This document shows positions 27,255 to 36,807 of a stretch of 64,000 nucleotides of DNA, one piece after another. The notes beneath the pieces are model-generated. The model did no database searches, was not told the origin of the DNA, and saw only the letters and a list, made by a program, of their open reading frames with translations. Positions within the stretch are counted from its first letter, which is position 1. Every line of letters starts with the position of its first letter. Both the position numbers and the translations under genes were made by a program. Source of the stretch: Candidatus Gastranaerophilales bacterium (GTDB lineage: Bacteria; Cyanobacteriota; Vampirovibrionia; Gastranaerophilales; Gastranaerophilaceae); contig CALUYD010000007.1 in assembly GCA_944324915.1 (NCBI GenBank), positions 1 through 64,000 of the forward strand, read 5' to 3'.

Positions 27255-29897
27255 TTATACATTGCCGTTGAATGCGTCAATATATAATTGTTTCATATCT
27301 TCCATTATAGGATATACAGGGTTTGCGCCTGTGCATTGGTCATCAAATGCTAACTCAACCATTTCGTCTAATTTAGCATAGAAATCTTCTTCTGATACAC
27401 CAAAGTCTTTAATTGAATTAGGAAGTTGAACTTCTTTCATTAATTTATCAATTGCATCAAGCAACAATTGAGTTTTTTCTTCGTTTGTTTTGCCGCCCAA
27501 TTTTAATTCATCTGCAATTTGAGCATATCTTTCAACTGCACATGGATATTTGTATTGAGGGAATGTTGCTTGTTTTTTAGGACAATCAGTTGCATTATAT
27601 TTAATTACTTGTCTGATTAATAATGCGTTAGCTACACCATGAGGAATATGGAACATTGCACCTAATTTGTGTGCCATAGAGTGGCATAATCCTAAAAATG
27701 CATTTGCAAACGCCATAGCAGCAATTGTTGCCGCATAGTGCATTTTTTCTCTTGCAATAGGATCATTTGCGCCATCATGGTATGAACGACCTAAGTATTT
27801 AAATACTAATTTAACTGCTTCTAGAGCATTAGAATTAGTGAAGTTAGTTGCCATACAAGATACATACGCTTCAATAGCATGTACTAAAGCGTCAATACCA
27901 GATGCTGCAGTAAGTCCTTTTGGCATACCATCTACAAAGTTAGGGTCAACAATTGCCATATTTGGAGTTAGTGCATAATCTGCAATTGCATATTTAACGC
28001 CTGATTTATCATCAGTGATGATAGAGAATGGTGTAACTTCAGAACCTGTACCGGATGTTGTTGGAATTGCAACCATAAGAGCTTTTTTACCAAGTTCAGG
28101 AAGTTGACAAATTCTTTTTCTAATATCCATAAATCTCATAGCGATATCTTCAAATACTGTATCAGGTTGTTCATATCTTAACCATAAGATTTTAGCAGCA
28201 TCCATTGGAGAACCGCCGCCAAGAGCGATAATTACATCCGGTTCAAATGGTTTCATAATAGCAAAAGCATCTTCAATTGTAGATAATGTTGGATCCGGTT
28301 TAACATCAAAGAATACTTCATGATCAATACCAATTTCATCTAATGTTTTAATAATTTGATCGCAAGCACCTGAGTTAAATAAGAATCTATCTGTAACGAT
28401 AAATGCTTTTTTTCTGCCTGCTAATTCACGTAGAGCTAAATCAGTAGCGCCACGTTTGAAGTATACTTTTTGAGGAACCTTAAACCAAAGCATGTTTTCT
28501 CTCCTTTCTGCAACTCTCTTATAGTTTAATAAGTCTTTAACACCAACGTTTCCTGATACTGAGTTTTTACCCCAAGAACCGCAACCTAATGTTAAAGATG
28601 GTTCCATACGGAAGTTGTACAAATCACCAATACCACCTTGAGATGATGGTTGATTGATTAATACACGACATGCCGGCATTTTCTTAGCGTATGCATCAAT
28701 TCTTTCTTTTTTTCTTTCATCAGTGTATAAAACAGCAGTATGACCAGCACCACCACGTGATACAAGGTAATATGCTTTTTCTGATGCATCTTCAAAGTCA
28801 GAAGCTTTATACATAGCAAGAATTGGTGATAATTTTTCTCTTGAGAATGGGTCTTCCCAATCAACAGTTGGTCTTTCACCAATTAAAACTTTAGCATTTT
28901 GATCAACTTCAAAACCTGCCATAGCTGCAATATCATGTGCACTTTGACCTACGATTTTAGGATGAGCAGTTTTTCTGTTTGGATCAATAAATTCGAAATC
29001 AACAAGTTTTTGCATTTCTTTATCACTCATAATATGAGCACCACGATATGCAAATTCTTTTTTAACTTCTTCATATATAGAATCAACAATGATAACTGAT
29101 TGTTCAGAAGCACAAATCATACCATTATCAAATGTTTTAGACATAAGAATTGAAGAAACTGCTGTTTTAATATCGGCTGTTTCATCAATAACAACAGCAG
29201 TATTTCCAGGGCCTACACCTAACGCAGGGTTGCCTGATGAATATGCAGCAGTAACCATACCAGGACCACCTGTTGCTAAGATACAAGAGATTTTTTTATG
29301 TCTCATCAATTGACCTGATAATTCCATACCTAGTTTAGGATCAGCGTCAGGTGAAATTTCAATCCAACCGATAATATCTTTTGGAGCCCCTGCTTCAACA
29401 GCTGCATTTAAAACGATTCTAGCTGCTTCAATTGTGCTTTTTTTTGCTCTTGGGTGCGGAGAGAAGATAATACCGTTTCTTGTTTTAAGTGCAATTAATG
29501 ATTTAAAAATTGCAGTTGAGGTTGGGTTTGTAGTTGGAACAACACCGGCTAAAACACCCAAAGGTTCTGCAACGATTTTAATTCCGTTTGCTTTATCTTC
29601 TTCGATTACTCCGCAAGTTTTAGTATTTTTGTGTTTATTGTAAATGTATTCTGCGGCGTAGTGATTTTTAATAATCTTATCTTCAACTACACCCATACCT
29701 GTTTCTTGTCTTGCCATTTTTGCAAGAGGAATACGAGCTTTGTCTGCCGCTGTTGCTGCTGCTTTAAAAATTTTATCTACTTGTTCTTGAGAAAAAGTAG
29801 CATAAATTTTTTGTGCTTCAGCAACTCTGTCAATTAGAGCGTCTAATTGTTCAGCAGATTCAATCAATCCGTCTTTGATTTCTTCTGTTGCTGTCAT
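27255..29897 (-). CDS. adhE: bifunctional acetaldehyde-CoA/alcohol dehydrogenase
   Basis: AdhE turns acetyl-CoA into ethanol in two NADH-using steps and forms spirosome filaments. The 880 residues show the N-terminal aldehyde dehydrogenase (1-about 440) with catalytic Cys262 in NGMICASEQ, and the C-terminal iron alcohol dehydrogenase (about 460-880) with GGGSPMDAAK, TSGTGSEVTPFS and the metal histidines in HAIEAYVS and CHSMAHKLGAMFHIPHG. It indicates anaerobic ethanol fermentation. It has a strong promoter (TTGACA, 16 bp, TAAAAT), a leader of about 35 nt and a good AGGAG site. Its downstream neighbour is rex. Confidence 0.98.
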   Translation of the reverse strand: MTATEEIKDGLIESAEQLDALIDRVAEAQKIYATFSQEQVDKIFKAAATAADKARIPLAKMARQETGMGVVEDKIIKNHYAAEYIYNKHKNTKTCGVIEEDKANGIKIVAEPLGVLAGVVPTTNPTSTAIFKSLIALKTRNGIIFSPHPRAKKSTIEAARIVLNAAVEAGAPKDIIGWIEISPDADPKLGMELSGQLMRHKKISCILATGGPGMVTAAYSSGNPALGVGPGNTAVVIDETADIKTAVSSILMSKTFDNGMICASEQSVIIVDSIYEEVKKEFAYRGAHIMSDKEMQKLVDFEFIDPNRKTAHPKIVGQSAHDIAAMAGFEVDQNAKVLIGERPTVDWEDPFSREKLSPILAMYKASDFEDASEKAYYLVSRGGAGHTAVLYTDERKKERIDAYAKKMPACRVLINQPSSQGGIGDLYNFRMEPSLTLGCGSWGKNSVSGNVGVKDLLNYKRVAERRENMLWFKVPQKVYFKRGATDLALRELAGRKKAFIVTDRFLFNSGACDQIIKTLDEIGIDHEVFFDVKPDPTLSTIEDAFAIMKPFEPDVIIALGGGSPMDAAKILWLRYEQPDTVFEDIAMRFMDIRKRICQLPELGKKALMVAIPTTSGTGSEVTPFSIITDDKSGVKYAIADYALTPNMAIVDPNFVDGMPKGLTAASGIDALVHAIEAYVSCMATNFTNSNALEAVKLVFKYLGRSYHDGANDPIAREKMHYAATIAAMAFANAFLGLCHSMAHKLGAMFHIPHGVANALLIRQVIKYNATDCPKKQATFPQYKYPCAVERYAQIADELKLGGKTNEEKTQLLLDAIDKLMKEVQLPNSIKDFGVSEEDFYAKLDEMVELAFDDQCTGANPVYPIMEDMKQLYIDAFNGNV

Positions 29898-29936
29898 AGT
29901 TTATATCTCCTTTTCGTGATAAAAATCTCTATTTAA

Positions 29937-29964
29937 ATTTTACAACATAATCATTAAATGTCAA
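29937..29964 (-). promoter_or_regulatory. adhE promoter
   Basis: Minus-strand TTGACA (29959-29964), a perfect -35, a 16-bp spacer, then TAAAAT (29937-29942). A weak Rex-like half site TTGTAAAA overlaps the -10 box. The transcript has a normal leader with AGGAGAT before the ATG. Confidence 0.65.
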
Positions 29965-29991
29965 TCATACACTAATTATAATTTATGTTTA

Positions 29992-30000
29992 TGTTATATT
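29992..30000 (+). promoter_or_regulatory. extended -10 of the TOPRIM gene, leaderless geometry
   Basis: TGTTATATT (TGnTATATT) ends six bases before the ATG at 30007. No Shine-Dalgarno site is present. Confidence 0.4.
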
Positions 30001-30006
30001 TTAAAT

Positions 30007-30966
30007 ATGAAATTTAAAAAAATCCCTAAAGAGTATTTTCCGACAATTTTAGATAGATTAAGTCGCTTTGAACCGGCAAATATCAGATATAAAAGAGTTT
30101 TTGATGATATTATTAATAAATTTTCAATATCAGAAAAACTTAAAAACTTAACTCTAGAAGATGAAATAGCTCTTGTTGTTGAAATTTTCAACTCATCAGT
30201 TAATGAAAATAACGACTATTACATAAATGATATCTTACGAAAGTTGGAAGATAAATGTTTTAATTTTAATTCTGAATCTTATCAATACCTATCGGCTCGA
30301 ATTAATTTATCGGCTATGATTAATGAAATCATAATTAATGACAATCTAGCAAAAAATGTAATTTGGCTTAAAAAAATATCCGATGAAAAAAAAGACATAT
30401 ATCAACTAAGAAAGGAATATTCTTTAATTTACCCTATTGAAAAAATCATATTATGCGAAGGACAAACTGAATACACCCTTCTTGATACAATATTTAAGCT
30501 ATTTAATATAGATATAAATAAGCTTGGTTATATACCTATTGCTGCAGGGGGTAAAAATCAGGTAGCAAGAAAATATTATAAAATGCAAGAATATACAAAA
30601 ACACCGTTTTTTATATTATTGGATAAAGATGCATATTCTATAAAAGAACTGATTGAACCAAAACTACGCAAATGTGATACTTTATACCTTTTAAAATGCG
30701 GTGAATTTGAAGATTTAATACCAAAAATAATACTTCAAAAAACAATAAATTATGTTCATAAAAATGAATACAACTGTATTTTTGATGATTTTTCAGATGA
30801 TAATTCAATGGTTGAAAATTTAGAATTTATCTACAAAAAATATGGTTTTGGGGAATTTAAAAAAGCGAAATTTGCGCTTGAATTAAAAGAATATATTGAA
30901 AATAATTGCACAAAAGAAGATTTTATCGATTCTGAAATTGTTGAAATTATTAAAATCTTGGAATAA
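30007..30966 (+). CDS. stand-alone OLD-type TOPRIM protein
   Basis: A 319-residue protein. Its C-terminal half has a TOPRIM fold of the OLD-nuclease type: EKIILCEGQTEYTLLD with Glu151, FFILLDKDAY with Asp206 and Asp208, and a following GEFEDLIP. In OLD proteins this domain is the nuclease and is fused behind an ABC-type ATPase. Here there is no Walker motif; the N-terminal 140 residues are helical and unrecognised. The next gene (SDR-like) starts nine bases later in the same direction. It could be a nuclease, a stray part of a defence system, or a repair protein. The TOPRIM call is fairly safe, the role unknown. Confidence 0.75.
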   Translation: MKFKKIPKEYFPTILDRLSRFEPANIRYKRVFDDIINKFSISEKLKNLTLEDEIALVVEIFNSSVNENNDYYINDILRKLEDKCFNFNSESYQYLSARINLSAMINEIIINDNLAKNVIWLKKISDEKKDIYQLRKEYSLIYPIEKIILCEGQTEYTLLDTIFKLFNIDINKLGYIPIAAGGKNQVARKYYKMQEYTKTPFFILLDKDAYSIKELIEPKLRKCDTLYLLKCGEFEDLIPKIILQKTINYVHKNEYNCIFDDFSDDNSMVENLEFIYKKYGFGEFKKAKFALELKEYIENNCTKEDFIDSEIVEIIKILE

Positions 30967-30975
30967 TATAAATAT

Positions 30976-31845
30976 ATGGATAGAATATTAATAACAGGTG
31001 TATCAGGGTTTATTGGCTCATATTTAGCTAAGTATTTGTTGCGAGATGAAAATAATTTGGTTTATGGTATAGATGACTTTTCATCATCAACAATGACAAA
31101 TCTCTATCCGCTTTTAAAAAACAGAAGATTTCATTTTCTTGAGCATAATTTATTATCTGAAATCCCTTTTAGCGTTGATTATATCTATCATTTAGCCGGA
31201 AACGGTGATTTAGCAAATTATTCAAAAAATAAGTATAATTTTATTTTAAACAAGATTGATGTACTCAAAAATATTATAAATTATACGATTTTAAATGGTT
31301 CAAGAATAATTATTCCAACACAATATTGTGATTATCAATTGCACAAAATCGAATATAGTGAATATTTTGACTGTATCAAGTTGTGTGATGATTTATTGCT
31401 TAATTTAATCGATAAAAATAAAATTAATTGCACACTAGCAAGGCTGGATTCGGTTTATGGCAAAAACATGCTTAAAGATGATAATCGATTTATCCCAAAA
31501 GCAATAAATGACGCATTATTAAACAAAAACTTCACACTTGATTTTGATGAAGAATATTATTTTACATATATTGATGATGTTGTAATTAATCTTGTAAAAT
31601 TGATGAATAATTACTCTAAAAAGCCCATTGTAGATATAATTCACAATTTTAAAAATTTAAAATCAGATGTTATTAAAATGATTATAAAATGCGCAAATTC
31701 ATCATCAAGTCTTAAAGTTAATTCAAATATTGTAATGCCAAGCGAATTTAAGCCCAACTTTAGCATTAACTATGAATGCAATACCAGCTTAACTGAAGGC
31801 ATATTAAACACTGTAAAATATTTTAAATTAATGTATTTTAGCTAA
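30976..31845 (+). CDS. degenerate extended SDR (UDP-sugar epimerase/decarboxylase-like)
   Basis: A 289-residue protein of the NAD-dependent epimerase/dehydratase family. The NAD motif GVSGFIGSYLAKYLL and VYGIDDFSSS are intact, and IYHLAGNGD matches the next conserved block. The catalytic YxxxK is changed: aligned to UDP-xylose synthase (YDEGK) it reads FDCIK, with Phe131 for Tyr and Lys135 kept. The serine/threonine region (STSEVYG in relatives) reads PTQYCDY. The ring-opening or redox step may be lost, leaving a binding or regulatory protein. It is nine bases behind the TOPRIM gene. Convergent with nadC, overlapping by four bases. Confidence 0.8.
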   Translation: MDRILITGVSGFIGSYLAKYLLRDENNLVYGIDDFSSSTMTNLYPLLKNRRFHFLEHNLLSEIPFSVDYIYHLAGNGDLANYSKNKYNFILNKIDVLKNIINYTILNGSRIIIPTQYCDYQLHKIEYSEYFDCIKLCDDLLLNLIDKNKINCTLARLDSVYGKNMLKDDNRFIPKAINDALLNKNFTLDFDEEYYFTYIDDVVINLVKLMNNYSKKPIVDIIHNFKNLKSDVIKMIIKCANSSSSLKVNSNIVMPSEFKPNFSINYECNTSLTEGILNTVKYFKLMYFS

Positions 31846-32708
31846 TCTTGCGGATTATAATCAAACGCTAAATCAAGCGTTGGTGCTTTCATAACGATGG
31901 CACTTGTAGAAATTACATCAACTCCTGTTTGAGCAATTTGCTCAACATTATCAAATGTGACACATCCTGAGGCTTCTACTATTGCCTTTTTATTAATAAC
32001 TTTACAAGCCTCACTCATTTGCTCGCAAGTCATATTATCAAGCATGATAATATCAACGTTATTTTCAAGCGCTTCTTTAACTTGATCTAGCGTATCACAT
32101 TCAATTTCAATTTTATGAGCATGTGATAAATGTTTTCTAATTTCTTTAACTGCTTTTGTAATAGAGCCGTCATATAATGCAATATGATTATCTTTTAGCA
32201 TTACACAATCTGATAAATTAAAGCGGTGTAAATGATTTCCGCCAACTTTTACAGAATATTTTTCAAATAGTCTGAAGTTTGGGGTATTTTTTCTGGTATC
32301 TACTATTTTTACACCGTATTTTGAAATTAAATCTTGAAATTTTCGAGTATATGTAGCAATACCGGACATTTTTTGCACAAAATTCAACGCTAAGCGCTCA
32401 CCTGTTAAAATTGAATGAGCGTCGCCTGAAATTGTTGCGATTTTGTCGCCTTTTTTAATAATGTCGCCATCTTCAAAATAAAATTGAATTTTTACTTTAT
32501 CATCACATAATAATTTGAAAACTCGCTCAAATACGTTTCTACCGCATAAAACACCGTCAGCCCTAGTTTTTAGTGCAACTTGAAAATCAACTTGTGATAA
32601 ATCAGCACATATTGCATCTGTTGTAATATCGCCATAATACATATCTTCTTTGAGAGCTGAAATTATAAAATCATCAATTGCAAAATTATTTAGCCAATAT
32701 TTTGTCAT
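31842..32708 (-). CDS. nadC: nicotinate-nucleotide pyrophosphorylase (carboxylating)
   Basis: NadC (quinolinate phosphoribosyltransferase) makes nicotinate mononucleotide from quinolinate and PRPP. From ATG 32708 it is 288 residues. Family features: LKEDMYYGDITTDA at the start, GERLALNFVQKMSGIAT, DTRKNTPNFRLFEKYSVKVGGNHLHRFNLSDCVMLKDNH, and the C-terminal TIM-barrel strands ending GVDVISTSAIV. The start has AAGGATT upstream; an upstream in-frame TTG is rejected. It overlaps the end of nadB by 23 bases, so the two are coupled. nadA is not in the window. Confidence 0.95.
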   Translation of the reverse strand: MTKYWLNNFAIDDFIISALKEDMYYGDITTDAICADLSQVDFQVALKTRADGVLCGRNVFERVFKLLCDDKVKIQFYFEDGDIIKKGDKIATISGDAHSILTGERLALNFVQKMSGIATYTRKFQDLISKYGVKIVDTRKNTPNFRLFEKYSVKVGGNHLHRFNLSDCVMLKDNHIALYDGSITKAVKEIRKHLSHAHKIEIECDTLDQVKEALENNVDIIMLDNMTCEQMSEACKVINKKAIVEASGCVTFDNVEQIAQTGVDVISTSAIVMKAPTLDLAFDYNPQD

Positions 32709-34299
32709 TTTTATATAATCCTTTTTCTTTATTTTGTTCAATTTCTAAATCATTTCGATAGTGTGAACCAATTGAATTATTGCGCTTTAGCGCTGATTGC
32801 GCTACTAACTTAGCAACACAAAGTGCGTTTTGCAATTCATAGAGTTTAAAACTAAAAACATTATTGATTTTTTTAATTTTTGATTGAATGTTATTTATAT
32901 TAAATAAAGCTCGATTTAATGACTCTACATTTCTTGTTATGCCGACGTTTTGGCTCATGTTTTCCTTTAATTGTATAAATAGCTCTTGTATATATTCATC
33001 ATTAACTAAATCAACATTAATTTGAGAATATTTGTCGATTACAGTTTTAATTTTTTCATCATTTTTATTTGGCGGAATTTGATTATTTTGAATAATAATA
33101 TCAGCCAAACTTTGAGCAAAAACAACACACTCTAACAATGAATTAGACGCTAATCTATTTGCACCATGAAGCCCTGTTGATGAACATTCTCCAATAGCAT
33201 AAAGATTTTTAATATTAGTTTTTGAATTAATATCAACTTTAATACCGCCCATAAAATAATGTTCACAAGGCACAACGGGAATTAAACCACTTGATAAATC
33301 AATATTATTTTCTTCACATAAAGATGTAATTGTAGGAAAACGTTTTTTAAATTTTTCAATACCAATTTGAGAAATATCTAAATTAACATATTCAAAATTA
33401 TTTTCTTCCATTTGCTGCTTGATTGCTCTTGCTACAACATCCCTCGGAGCCAAATCAGCTTGATGATGATAGTTTTTTGCAAAATAATCACCGTTTAAAT
33501 CAACGAGCTTTGCACCCTCTCCTCTGGCTGACTCTGAAACCAAAGGCATTGAGATTTTATCTTTGCAATATAGTGCAGTAGGATGAAATTGCACAAATTC
33601 CATATTTTCAACTTCAGCGCCAATATTGTAAGCAAGCGCTATACCGTCTCCTGTTGAGACTGCTGGGTTTGTTGTCGTTTTATAAATTTGACCTATTCCG
33701 CCTGTTGCAAGAATAATGTTTGAAGAATATATCGCTTCAAAAGTGGAGTTAATATTGTTATAAACAATAACACCTTTACAAGTTTTATCAGAATCAACCA
33801 AAAGCTCTGCGACTATTGCATTTTCATAAATATCAACATTATCAGCTTGAAGTATTCTTTGACATAGTGCCTGTTCTATCACTCTACCTGTTGAATCACC
33901 TTGAGAATGCAATATTCTTGGATGAGTGTGTGCACCTTCTAAAGTAAAATTTAGTGAGTTTTTATCGTTTTTATCAAACTCAACACCATATCTGATTAAT
34001 TCTTGAGCTGCATCTGCAGAATTTTCAGAAACGAACTTAACGACATTTAAATCATTCAAGCCGCAGCCTGCAATAATAGTATCTTTAATGTGTGATTCTA
34101 TACTATCTTCTTTATTTATTTCAGGTATTACAGAAACAATCCCGCCTTGAGCTAAAGCGCTAGAGCCTGAAAATAATTTATCTTTAGTTATTAAAAGTAC
34201 GCCATCGTCTAATTTATTACTTTCAGATAGTTTGTTTGCTAAAAATAATCCGCTAATGCCACTGCCAACGATAATTGCGCTATATTTAGAATATTTCAT
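32686..34299 (-). CDS. nadB: L-aspartate oxidase
   Basis: NadB oxidises L-aspartate to iminoaspartate, the first step of de novo NAD synthesis; in anaerobes fumarate can be the electron acceptor. The FAD fold SAIIVGSGISGLFLANKL, the flavin loop SSALAQGGI, FHPTALY, SARGEGAKLVD and the active-site block HYFMGGIKVD are present. From ATG 34299 the protein is 537 residues. That start has AAGGATG nine bases before it, whereas a longer TTG start at 34320 has no support. It is coupled to nadC. Together they supply quinolinate to NAD via NadA encoded elsewhere. Confidence 0.95.
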   Translation of the reverse strand: MKYSKYSAIIVGSGISGLFLANKLSESNKLDDGVLLITKDKLFSGSSALAQGGIVSVIPEINKEDSIESHIKDTIIAGCGLNDLNVVKFVSENSADAAQELIRYGVEFDKNDKNSLNFTLEGAHTHPRILHSQGDSTGRVIEQALCQRILQADNVDIYENAIVAELLVDSDKTCKGVIVYNNINSTFEAIYSSNIILATGGIGQIYKTTTNPAVSTGDGIALAYNIGAEVENMEFVQFHPTALYCKDKISMPLVSESARGEGAKLVDLNGDYFAKNYHHQADLAPRDVVARAIKQQMEENNFEYVNLDISQIGIEKFKKRFPTITSLCEENNIDLSSGLIPVVPCEHYFMGGIKVDINSKTNIKNLYAIGECSSTGLHGANRLASNSLLECVVFAQSLADIIIQNNQIPPNKNDEKIKTVIDKYSQINVDLVNDEYIQELFIQLKENMSQNVGITRNVESLNRALFNINNIQSKIKKINNVFSFKLYELQNALCVAKLVAQSALKRNNSIGSHYRNDLEIEQNKEKGLYKNDKILAK

Positions 34300-34417
34300 G
34301 GTGGTTTCATCCTTATTCAATAATATAATAATATAAAAACATTTGAATTTACATCTAGTCTTTTTGAACTATTTTTTATGTTAAAATAAATCTGTAAAAA
34401 AGTTTTATGAGGTAGAT

Positions 34418-35959
34418 ATGACAAATAGTAACAAACGTGTTTTATTATGCATTTTAGACGGTTGGGGCATTTCTGATGATACAAAATATAATGCTGTTTA
34501 TAGTGCTAAAACTCCAAATTTTGATAAATTTATGTCTGAAATGCCAAGTGTTAAAATCCATGCTGACGGTTTATCAGTTGGCTTACCTGAAGGTCAAATG
34601 GGTAATTCAGAAGTAGGACACTTAAATATAGGTGCTGGCAGAGTTGTATATCAAGAATTAACAAGAATTAATAAAGCAATAGATGAAGGCGATTTCTTTA
34701 AAAATGAAGAATTTTTAAATGCTATAAATCATGTTAAGAAAAATAATTCAGCTATGCACATTTATGGACTTGTTTCTCCCGGTGGCGTACATAGCTCAAT
34801 GAAACATTTAAATGCACTAATTGAAATGATGGCCAAAAATGGATTAAAAGATGTTTATGTGCATGCTTTTTTAGATGGTCGTGATACACCGCCAAAATCA
34901 GCTCATGAATATCTAAATCAAACAGAAGAAGTATTAAAAAAGAACAATCTTCCAAAAATTGCCTCAATCATAGGAAGATATTGGGCAATGGATAGAGATA
35001 AAAGATGGGATAGGGTTGAGCGTGCTTATGATTGCTTAACTTTAGGCGAAGGAATAAAAGAAGAAAATTCAAAAGTTGCTATCGAAAATTCATACAATAA
35101 AGATGTTACTGATGAATTTGTTGAACCAACTGTAATTTCTGATAGAAGAATTGAAGATAATGACGCTATTATTTTCTTTAATTATAGACCTGATAGAGCT
35201 CGTGAAATAACTAGAGCATTTACTGACAAAAACTTTGACGGTTTCAACAGAAAGAAAACTATAAATAACTTATATTATGTTTGTATGACACAATATGATG
35301 AAACTATGGATGTTCCTGTTGCATTTAAACCACAAGTTTTGGTTAATATCCTAGGTGATGTTTTAGATGATAACAATATCAAGCAATTCAGAACCGCAGA
35401 AACAGAAAAATATGCCCACATAACATTTTTCTTTAATGGCGGAGTTGAAAAAGAAGGTAAACTTGAAACAAGAGCTTTAGTAAACTCTCCAAAAGTAGCT
35501 ACTTATGATTTGAAGCCTGAAATGAGCGCATATCAAGTTTGCGATAACGTATTAAAAGCGCTTGATGATGAAGAATATCAATTTATTTTAGTTAACTTTG
35601 CAAATCCTGATATGGTTGGTCATACAGGCGTTATGGACGCTGCAATTAAAGCATGTGAAGCAGTTGATGAATGCGTTGGAAAAATTGCTCAAAAGGCACT
35701 TGATAATAACGTTACAATGATTATTACAGCAGACCACGGCAACGCTGAATGGATGTATAACGAACAAACTCAAGCTCCTCAAACAGCACACACAACAAAT
35801 GTTGTACCATTTATTGTAGTTTCTAATGATAAATATGAGCTAAATAACGAAGGTGCTTTATGTGACATCGCACCATCTGTTTTAGAAATATTAGGAATTA
35901 AGAAACCTGCTGAAATGACAGGAAAATCAATGATAAAATCAATGGCTTATAAAGCATAA
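34418..35959 (+). CDS. gpmI: 2,3-bisphosphoglycerate-independent phosphoglycerate mutase
   Basis: GpmI interconverts 3- and 2-phosphoglycerate in glycolysis, using two manganese ions and a phosphoserine intermediate. The 513 residues match the family. Asp14 (CILDGWG) and the catalytic Ser64 in GNSEVGHLN are visible, as are YVHAFLDGRDTPPKSA, RYWAMDRDKRWDR, NYRPDRARE and the metal site TADHGNAEWM. An extended -10 (TGTTAAAAT, 34379-34387) and GAGGTAG lie upstream. A hairpin terminator follows at 35979. Confidence 0.98.
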   Translation: MTNSNKRVLLCILDGWGISDDTKYNAVYSAKTPNFDKFMSEMPSVKIHADGLSVGLPEGQMGNSEVGHLNIGAGRVVYQELTRINKAIDEGDFFKNEEFLNAINHVKKNNSAMHIYGLVSPGGVHSSMKHLNALIEMMAKNGLKDVYVHAFLDGRDTPPKSAHEYLNQTEEVLKKNNLPKIASIIGRYWAMDRDKRWDRVERAYDCLTLGEGIKEENSKVAIENSYNKDVTDEFVEPTVISDRRIEDNDAIIFFNYRPDRAREITRAFTDKNFDGFNRKKTINNLYYVCMTQYDETMDVPVAFKPQVLVNILGDVLDDNNIKQFRTAETEKYAHITFFFNGGVEKEGKLETRALVNSPKVATYDLKPEMSAYQVCDNVLKALDDEEYQFILVNFANPDMVGHTGVMDAAIKACEAVDECVGKIAQKALDNNVTMIITADHGNAEWMYNEQTQAPQTAHTTNVVPFIVVSNDKYELNNEGALCDIAPSVLEILGIKKPAEMTGKSMIKSMAYKA

Positions 35960-35978
35960 TAATTAAAAAATCAACTAA

Positions 35979-36013
35979 TAGCTTGCATGTGTTTAATATG
36001 CAAGCTATTTTAT
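35979..36013 (+). terminator. intrinsic terminator after gpmI
   Basis: TAGCTTGCAT (35979-35988), a nine-base loop, ATGCAAGCTA (35998-36007), then TTTTATT. It is also just past the end of lgt on the other strand and may serve both. Confidence 0.7.
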
Positions 36014-36015
36014 TG

Positions 36016-36807
36016 CTATTTTTTATAAATTAAATAAAGCCAAATTAAAGATAAAATGATTGCAATAATACTTATTATACTTGCAATGGGAATTACTCCA
36101 ATATTTAATACACTATCAATTCTGATATTTTCGACAAATAATCGAATTATACCATATAATATCAAATAGATTGAAGCAATTGCGCCCTTTTTGATGTTTT
36201 TAAATTTAAAAAATATAGTAAATAAAACAACAAATAATATTAAATCAAGTACACTTTCATACAAAAAAGCGGGATGATAGTAGTCAATATTAATAAATTC
36301 ATCAATTCTATGACTTTTAGAAACATAAAGTTTTAAAAAACTATTGGTTGGTAAACCATAAGCCTCTTGATTAAAATAATTGCCAAATCTTCCTATTGAT
36401 TGACAAATTGGGAATGCAACAGCTAAAGCGTCTATATGTTCCCAAAAATCAAATTTTTTAATTTTAGATAAAAAATATAATCCGATAATTCCAAAAAATA
36501 TTGCACCATACAAAGATAAACCGCCATGGTTAATTAAAAAAATTTCTTTTGGATATTTTAGATAAAAATCTAAAGAACCTAATATATAAAATAATCTGGC
36601 ACCAATTATGGACAAAACTATTAAATATGGTGAATAATCAAGAAAAATTTCGCAATTAAATTTATTGTATTTTCTAAATAATAAAAAATAGACAACACTA
36701 ACGCCCACAAAAAAAGAAATTGCCATTAATAAACCGTAAAAACGTAATGGAAAATTGAATAAATAAAATGCTATTGAGCTATTAGGTGCAGGAATTATTA
36801 TGTTCAT
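36016..36807 (-). CDS. lgt: prolipoprotein diacylglyceryl transferase
   Basis: Lgt moves diacylglycerol from phosphatidylglycerol onto the lipobox cysteine of prolipoproteins in the inner membrane. The 263 residues hold seven predicted membrane helices. The Lgt signature GRFGNYFNQEAYG (with the essential Arg) and the early RFYGLLMAISF are present, as is HGGLSLYGA. Its start overlaps the stop of the TPR lipoprotein gene by one base (TAATG), so the two are coupled. Lipoprotein substrates in the window include that TPR protein and the small lipoprotein at 63275. Confidence 0.95.
   Translation of the reverse strand: MNIIIPAPNSSIAFYLFNFPLRFYGLLMAISFFVGVSVVYFLLFRKYNKFNCEIFLDYSPYLIVLSIIGARLFYILGSLDFYLKYPKEIFLINHGGLSLYGAIFFGIIGLYFLSKIKKFDFWEHIDALAVAFPICQSIGRFGNYFNQEAYGLPTNSFLKLYVSKSHRIDEFINIDYYHPAFLYESVLDLILFVVLFTIFFKFKNIKKGAIASIYLILYGIIRLFVENIRIDSVLNIGVIPIASIISIIAIILSLIWLYLIYKK

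Noticed and set aside
29930-29945. Possible Rex box at the adhE promoter (minus-strand TTGTAAAATTTAAATA)
   Set aside because: Only the left half resembles TTGTGA/TTGTTA; the right half is not its mirror. Mentioned as a weak half site but not called.
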